NCBI RefSeq assembly: GCF_039555335.1
Contig: NC_092641.1
Coordinates: forward strand, 34,001,548 to 34,065,547
DNA from: Amphiura filiformis
Taxonomy: Eukaryota; Echinodermata; Ophiuroidea; Amphilepidida; Amphiuridae
Length of the DNA: 64,000 nt
Direction: 5' to 3'
The translations under genes were made by a program, and so were the position numbers. This document shows, one piece after another, positions 51,701 to 60,700 of the stretch (position 1 is the first letter of the stretch; every line of letters starts with the position of its first letter). The notes below the pieces were generated by a model that saw only the letters and a list, made by a program, of their open reading frames with translations, searched no databases and had not been told where the DNA came from.

Positions 51701-54700
51701 GGAGTGGTCTATTACGTAGACACATAATTTGATTGCACAATTGCATGATTTTGGGTGTCGTCTATCAGGCTGTAGACGACCCCACGTCATCATGAGTGTT
51801 GATAATGCGTAACACGCTCATAGAGGTGCGTGTATATCGCGAAGTATGCGTAGACGCAGTGCGGAATACTCGCACACGCTAGCAGTACGCGCAACAAAAG
51901 ATGTGAAGTTGTAAACAAGTTTCGTTCATTTTAGAAAAAGGGGAGAGTTTATGACGGTAACTTAATTTTTGCTTTAAAAAATAGTTTACAGTTATTAAAA
52001 TAATATTTAACTGACTAAGAATGAGAATAAACGATAGGAATTTTTATTTTGACTATCCTCTACCTATGGTAGACGACAGGCAGGTCCAATATTTTTATCG
52101 TAGTGGATATACCTGGCTGCGCCGGCATCCACTAAAAATATTGGACCTGCCTGTCTTCTATCACACGGTAAAGGATAGTCAAAATAAAAATTCCTATCGT
52201 TTATTCTCTAAGTAGTATGTACATGTTTCTGATCTGCAGTATGCAGGTAATACTATATGGATAATAATCTCAGAATGGAATAATAGGAATTGTAATGTAT
52301 GTAGGTCATTGCCCCAACTAATTATAGATGTGCCTACAGGTTTGATACTCAGGTAGATTATTATACACATAATAACCTGAGGGATAGTATCTTACAGTCA
52401 GTCTACTCTGAAGTACAAAGTACAGATGCGGACGCACACATTATGTCGACTTTGAAGGCACGCATACCTGCAGCAGAGACGCAGCACTACGCACTGTTAA
52501 CGCGCTGTATACACGCGCGTTGTCACTTTGTACTTCAGAGTGGACAAACTGTAGAGGAAAATAATGGTGGTAACATGAATGTATCTGAGATGTGTTTTTT
52601 TTCACAAGAATTTGAAATATCTGCTAGGAATGTAATACAAATAATCTGAGCGTAATAAGTATAATCATCTGAATATTGAGTCATTGCAAGGCAACAGAAT
52701 TAATCTTTGTGAGGAATATTGTAAATATAGAATAAAGTTTTTTGAGAAGATCATATTCTGTAGTTCAGTTATAAACATTCTTTGATATTGATTAAGAAGC
52801 TATAACAGCAGTTAGGTAATTACTAATAGGTGTTATGAGTAATTAATTACACAAATAATGTACTTGGAAATAATATCCTCTGTACAAAAAACGTACTTCT
52901 AGTTGTCCTGGTCTAACCTATACAAAGCTGATCCTGGATGCAATGGTTTATTGTGGCATGGCTAGGGTGTGCACTTCATAGCTGCAAGTCTCTGAATTCT
53001 TAAATGATTTATTGAAATAATTTGGTCCACAGTGATCAACGATAATCTATAAAATATGCAGAAGCCTTATAGGTTTGGCAAGGTGCACTGTGGATCACTT
53101 TTTATTTCATGTGGTAGCCATGTTTATGTGACACATGTGCATTTCATGTGATGACCATGAGCTAACCCTGCTTTGTATCTTATTTTCAGGGTGGATATCA
53201 AGACTACATAGGGATTGATGAGGAAGTACAGCAGCTGAGTGAAAACATTGTGGGTGTGGTCAAAGAAAATGGAGAGGAATGCACGGTAAGAGAAAACACA
53301 ATTTAAATTTTATCATGTAATATATTAGGGTTGCACAACATGGGCTTTTTAGCAGCAGATTATAATTGGCGATTGCATTAAAAAAACTAGTCTACTTCTG
53401 ACAATCAACTCCTCACAGCCTGTCATTGGTAAGTAGTGTGTAAAAAGAAAGGTTGATTCATCTGGTGCTTTCATTGGAGAAAAGGAATTGCAGATAATGA
53501 CAAAAAATGGTGGTAGGTTTACAAGGCAAGAAACAACTTTTCAAGGCATTGTTGACATGGTACCTTCAGGAGAGAAAATTTCCAGGCGGCGGATGACATG
53601 ATCGAGCTGGCAACTTGTGAAACCGCCTGGCCGTATGGCATTTTCCAATATAGTCGGTTAGTTTTGTGGGGTTAATTATCGAACCCCAACGGTTTTAGCT
53701 TGTATTTATATTATTTATCAACATAGGCCTATTTGTTTGTGATATTTCAAGCGTTTTAAAATTTCAAAATAATCCCATTCAATTACACGGTTGACGATGA
53801 AAATTTACTGAATTTAGAGAATGCAATGCGCCACCACCTGAAAATTTCCATCACTAAGGCCTAACTTTTGAGATGGTTTGTATATTAGAAGGAGCAAAAA
53901 TAACAACAGGGCGCCCTGTTTTACTCCTGTGCTCAAAAATTTCAATCATCATGACAAATCGTAAACAAATCATTTCTGAATTGATTGACAGGTTACGTCA
54001 GACACTAACTAGTATTTTTAAGTTAAGGTAACTTAATTATTACTAAAATGCACAAATAAACCAATAAGGTTTAGCATATCAGATTAGATTACTGGTAGTA
54101 CAAGTAACCTGCTATATAGAAAGTGTGTACTAAAAGCTTACTCCAGGACACTTATCTTCAAAACTTGTTTTATGCCACCATATTTTTTATTCTAATGCTT
54201 AATAAGTGGAGATACAAAATAGGGAGTTGGATCTGGTATCTATTGATGTGATTTCTATATTTGTTTACAGAAACTGCTGGGTCTCTTCAAGAACTACACA
54301 TTCCTATGGCAGCACAACATTCAGGAAACATTTGAGGAATTCCTGCATGGCCGACTCAGTTCAAATCCCATGAGGGCGCTGGACAAACTTGGTCCATCAT
54401 CAAGACTGAGATCAGCAGCATCTGAAAGGTCACAGAAAAGTGCTCAGAGTGGAAGGTGAGTAGTCAAGCATTCAAATGGAGTGGGATGATAAAGATGAGT
54501 TCTACCTCATAAAACATGATCACTGTTCTAGAGGATGTGATTAAAATCACTGCAACATTTTTATGCTACTGTGCATACCATGTATCAATCATGTGGCAAA
54601 TTATATGATACCATATTATATATTATACCATTGTACAAACCATGTGCCAATCATGTTTTTTCCCCTAATTGTATGTGATTGCTCAAGATCTGGTCCTTGC

Positions 54701-57700
54701 AATATGTATGCCTGGCTGCATAGTGTGACTATCGTGGGATAGAAAAATGTCAGAAAATCACATTTTTAAAAATGTTACATTTTATTTTGTGTTATGATTT
54801 TGATGAAATACAATCTCTGAATCCCATGCCCTCATCAGCTAATTAATCATGCCCTCAATTCTACTAATGAACCACTAAATGCACGACTATTTACTTAAAC
54901 TGTGATACTGTTGCATGTTTTACAGGGCCAGTTCAGCTTCACATTACAGCATCAGCCATGCAGGTGCCATGGGAACAGCTGAGAAAGCATTTCTGACACC
55001 AAAGAGAACAGACGATTGGGATGAAGACATGAATGTACCAGCGTTGGATATGTTCGATGCGGAGATTGATGTCTATAGGGTAAGCAGAACCTTTCATATT
55101 ATATCATCTGTTTTGAGGCATATCGATAAATGAAATTGGCAGTTTTTAAAGTGTAGTTCAAAATTATTTACGAGAATGTTTCTTTTGATTTTATGTGGAC
55201 AGACTGCTCGTGATGAAATCGCAGCCATAGTTGACCACAACGACGTTGGCTGGATCCGTGTAGACCTGCAACCCATCAAACAAGTGCTAACCACCTATGC
55301 CAGTCGCTGGATGTGGACCTTCACCAAGTACCTGTCAGACCAGGTCACTGAACTGTTGACTGATTTGGATTACTTCCTCAAAAGGATTGAGCCTGAGATT
55401 GAGAGTATTACTGGTGAGGAGAGAGATACTGCATCCTTTATGAAAATGATGAGGATTTTCAATGAGGTTAGTAAATCATCACATCAGATTATAAAAAAAA
55501 TCTTAAACTAGAGTGTAATATGTGACACCATCTGGTCCATGGAGGCCAAAGGAGGCATTTACCTTATACAAACATTAGGCTATCATATACTGAAAAAAAC
55601 CCAAGTTCTGGCATCCTTTGTTCTAAAGTTATGAAGTTTTGTGATGTCTATTTGCATATGTATTTTACTGGGTTTTTTTTGCCTTTGTCGCAATTTCGAA
55701 TTTGCCACCTTTGGCCACCATGGACCAGATCATGTCACATATGTCATTTGGATTTAGATTATAGGTCTGTAACTAATTTGAATTACTGAGCATGAGATTG
55801 AGTATATTACTTGGATAAAAGGAGATTCTTTGTTACCCATGACAATTGAATGAAGCCCTACTGGCTGGAGGAGACTATTTTTATGCAGCAGGATATATAC
55901 TTTGATCAGTTTTAATTATCAGAGATGCCCCTTTTCTAGAAATTTTAAAGAAATGTTACCTGTGCAAAAGAATAGGGAAAAGTTAATTTTTAGATTTTTT
56001 TTCAGGAAATTTTGACATCACCAAGTGGCATATCTGAATGATGAAAGTCACTTAATTTTTCCGTTTGACAATACCCCAGTATTGAGCCTTGCATAATGAT
56101 ATTGCCTGGCCCTGTTGAATGAAGAGCATGATTTACATCAGTTTCTTCATTTGGTATACATAAAGTGTTTCTTATTTTACATGTGTGGTAACAAAATCCT
56201 CACATTTCTTGCCTATTTGGTGCTGAACAAAGTATAGATAGTTATCCTAAAATAAAGCTAAACCATGATTAATATATCATTGTGTTTGTTCTTCTAGGTA
56301 TCAGCTAAACAGCAGGAGATGGATGGCCAGTTTACTGCCATGAACCGTACTGTGATTCTTTTGAAGAAATACAGCCAAGCATTGCCCAACCATACACAGT
56401 CTTTATATGAGGCAGCTCCGGGCAGATGGAATAATCTGAAGACCAAAGTATCCTTGGCAAAGCAGAGGCTGGGACCAAGGATTCAGGAAGAATCAGCTAG
56501 TATCACAAAGGTGAGAATAGGCATAAAAAATTGTTTGATTGGTATAAGCTGCCCAACCCTAAAAAAATTCTCTGACCCAAAGCTTTTTATTACATTTTCT
56601 GCAAAAGAGTGAAATATTTGTCCTCGAGCCGACTGTATTTTTCAACCATAACAGGAATGAGATATTTTTTTAGTATGATTTTTTAAAATCCAGTTGAGTG
56701 TATAATTTCTATATTGCGTTTACTTTTCAGGGGTGGGGTGGGGGTGGGGAGGGAGCATTTTCATATTTTGTGTATTTATGGCATGTCCTTCATATTTCTA
56801 ACACAGCCCAAACATTGTTCCCTTTAGAAACAACTTTGTTTTTAAAAATTTAACAATCCAAACAGCCCACCCTCGTTTTTGGGCCTGTTAAACCAATCAA
56901 ACAATTTTTAAGGCCTTAGTAATTTTTTTCTCTGTGTGGTATAGAGTTATTGTACTTATACAGGTACAATAAATTACAGTACCTGAGCGTACTAACATTA
57001 TATTCAATGGACATAGGTGAAGTATGGTGAAACTTTGTAAATATAATTCGTTGGCTAGAGATTGAACACCAAGATGTACACTCATGTCATTAACATCTTT
57101 TTCTCGTCTAGGATCTTGGAGCATTTGGAGAGCGTGTAGAGGCTTTACAAAGAGCACTGACATCATCTGATATCTACAATAGAGATTGTCCACTAGAGAA
57201 AGCATTCAGAGAAATCAAGAAGTACTCTCAACTGTTGGAAAACCTGGATGGTGAAGCACAGGTAAAACAGAAACAATTGTAAAAGATTTGGGGGATAGTT
57301 ATTGCAAGGTGATTGTTAACATGATGTATATATGTCAGTAAGCAATTCTGTGTGAACTACAAGTGTGCCGAGCATGAGATGTCAGGTTATGTTGTTATTA
57401 CATAATTGATAAATTATAACAGAACCTATCACAGTCTTTGTTCACTTGTTGAAGTCTACCCTAATTATTTTATATTCTGATATATTGTGGACTAACTTTA
57501 TTAAGTAGGAGACTTTACAATAAGGTGTATGGGTTTAACTTAATTCACACATGCCAAGCATTTGTGTGGTGGGGGTGGGTGTGTGGGCGTGTGTGAGGTT
57601 TTTTTTATTGGGGGGGGAGGTTAGTGTGTGTTTTGTTGTGGGGGTGTGTTTGTGCATGTCAGGTGTCAATTTTCAATTTAGGGCATGTGATATACTAACA

Positions 57701-60700
57701 CCATTTCTGTAACTAATGTTTTGATTATCTATATGTATATTCTTGTAAATTATCTATACATCATCATGTTCATTACTAACTCTCACTAACACCTTCATTC
57801 TGTCACTCATACCAGGTCATTGTACAATTTGTAAATTATAAAGGAACAAGGGTGAGATATATGAGTTGTCACTCCATTGTCATAATTGTGTAGACTCCAT
57901 TGTCATATTGTCTATTGTAGTATAGACCTGTTGTCACTAATTGTTGTAGCTGCTACTTTCTTATTATATATCTGTTTTATGCATTTTTTTTAGTCCAATC
58001 TAACTTTTGAATAAATCACTTTTTATTATTAGAAGCTTATAAGTTACTTAAATGTTACGTGAAAGGAAAAATTGCTTTACTTCCCACAGATATTCTTTAA
58101 TATTTATTTACCCCCTATTTTTGTCACATTACATATGAACCCAGTATCTTTGCTCCTGACAATTTTTGTCTACAGCCTTTTGCTTCTTTAAAAAAACAAC
58201 CTGTGCATGTTTGTAACTCCACCTATTACTGAACCCAGATTATTGAGGCTTGTTAAAATGTATGAAAAAGCTAAGAATTTCATTTTGTTTTTACTCACAC
58301 TGACTATCTGTTGTGTTTAAATGTATCCCTGCTGGTTCTGTCAATCGCTAAACCATAATTATACTGTCCTGTCTTGTCCTATCTGATTCACCTTGTGTTA
58401 TTGCTGCATTACATTGCACTCTACAACAATGCCTTGAGATGTAAGTCATGTGTAATAAATCACTGTATTGATTTATTTATTTTACTTTATTTAAGGGGTG
58501 ATTTTTTTCAAGGGGTAACTTTTCAAATTTGCCAGACTTGTAAAAACTCAAATTAGATGAACTGGACGTGACAAGAATTTGACAGTTTAGTGACATAACT
58601 CAACTCAAAGACCCAAGATGTTATTGACACAACTAAACTAAATGACTAGGTTCCACAAATCTGACTTGTCCCTGTGGTGCTATGCCACTGAGTATAGTTG
58701 TGTGGGGGTGTGTGTGTGCAATTGGTATTATAATCAATGATTATTGTCATTTCTTACAGGATCTGATAGAGTTACAAGAACTCCTAGAGACAGCTGTAGT
58801 TAACTTCACTATATTACCAGAGTAAGTCTACCTTGCTTTTAATAATTTGCAGAAATGCCACTTTTCTGCAGAAAATTTACCGAAATTTTTGATCTACCCT
58901 TCCTATGCAAAAGGATAGGGAAAGTTGCTTTTCAGGATTTTTTAATGATGCTCAATCTATCACGGACTTGGGTCATAAATATGATTAATTTTCTTGCTTA
59001 GCCAATGAATCTCTAGATCAGCACTCTTACCTGCTGAGCTTAACAAGACAGTTAGGCTTGAGATGTTATCACCTTTATTTCCTTTTGTGGATTCAGCCAG
59101 TAGCAACCACAAAATTCCATTCATCATGCATCACCAAGAACGTACTGAAATTTTACAATATGCTGACAAGTATTATAAGTGTCTTGTGTGCCTATTTGAT
59201 CAGATATCAGAAATTTTTAGCATATTTCAATTGGGCAAAGATTAGCTATAATAAGAATCATTACTTGTGAATAAGAAATTGTTATGGCCATCACAAATTT
59301 AAGTTTATCCTTCTAAGTGCTTGGTGTGCTGCAGCAACAATTTGTGCCTCACTCTTTAATAATGTTACAAATCAATGATTTTGTAGGAGTCGCCATGAGC
59401 TGAACAACCTGAAGCTTGTATGGGAGACGGTACAGTCCATACAGAAACAACAGAATGAATGGAAACAAGAAAGTTGGCAAAGGATGGACACCAAACAACT
59501 GAGAGAAATCACCACAGACCAGTTGCAAACAGTGAATGCTCTACCTGATGAAACACATATATGGGATGTGTACTTAGGACTGCAAGAATCTATTATGGTT
59601 ATCCAGGTAAGATGCTACCGGCTTGTCTCAGTTTATGAGGAGGTTTTGGCTTAATCATCTTTTTTGGTAAACCCTGAAAGCTTTTGTGATTGGACCCCAG
59701 ATTACATATCATCAGATGGCAAGTCTTTGGTGCGCAATTCAACAATGTTCACCATGCGCAATGAAGATGTGCATATCAATGAATTGCACAGTAAAGATTG
59801 TGTGCATCAATGATTCATCATTGGGTCCAAAGGGTTTGGGTATTTACCAAAAAACTGACCAATTATGGGGTCTATTTTAAAAAGGCTGTCATACATCATA
59901 CCACAAGAATCTATTATGATTATTCCGGTAAGATGGTAACTCATAGATATGTTGCTTGTTAATCTAGCTGAGTGCACATGGGTTATCTATATTTATGTAC
60001 GCTGGCCATACTGGGTTAATATGAAAATGTGTACATCGAAAACAAACAGAGTACTATGTGATATATTAAGCTGCAGTCACTGGCAGAGAATAAGGGCACT
60101 TATTCACATTTTGAAAGCGTGCACAAAACACAGAAGTGGGGTTCTGATTGGCTGATTCAATTGTCTGACAATCATAACAACAAATCGATAATCTGATTGG
60201 CCAATTATGCGCCACAGCATTGGTCGGCGCAGAGTGGCGCTCTTGAATGGAACAAAAAGCTCTGCATATGTTGTCATTAACAGGGTGCTTGTGTCAATTA
60301 AAACAAAAGCCTGCTGTACTTCTCTGGAAGGTAGTGTAAGATCGTATCCTCTCATCTTGTTTTATGAGAAACGTTGTCTAATAGCTTACCTATTGTGCAT
60401 TCAAGATCAGAATGTAGAGTATCTATAATTTGTGGTTATGATTGAAGCAGGTATTTTTAGATGACCGACTTGCTAAAAACAAATGTTTTTTAAAACATGA
60501 TATGTGCTTTTCTTTTAGGCTCTCCTACCACTGATAGAAGACTTAAGTAACCCAGCAATGCGCACCAGGCATTGGAAGCAGCTGGTGCGTGTCACAGGTG
60601 GCGCTTTTCTCACTGATAATGAGAGTCTGAAGAGAATGACACTGGGACACCTGCTTATGTTGGGATTACAAAGTAAGTCATCTTAATCTTATTGTATAGA

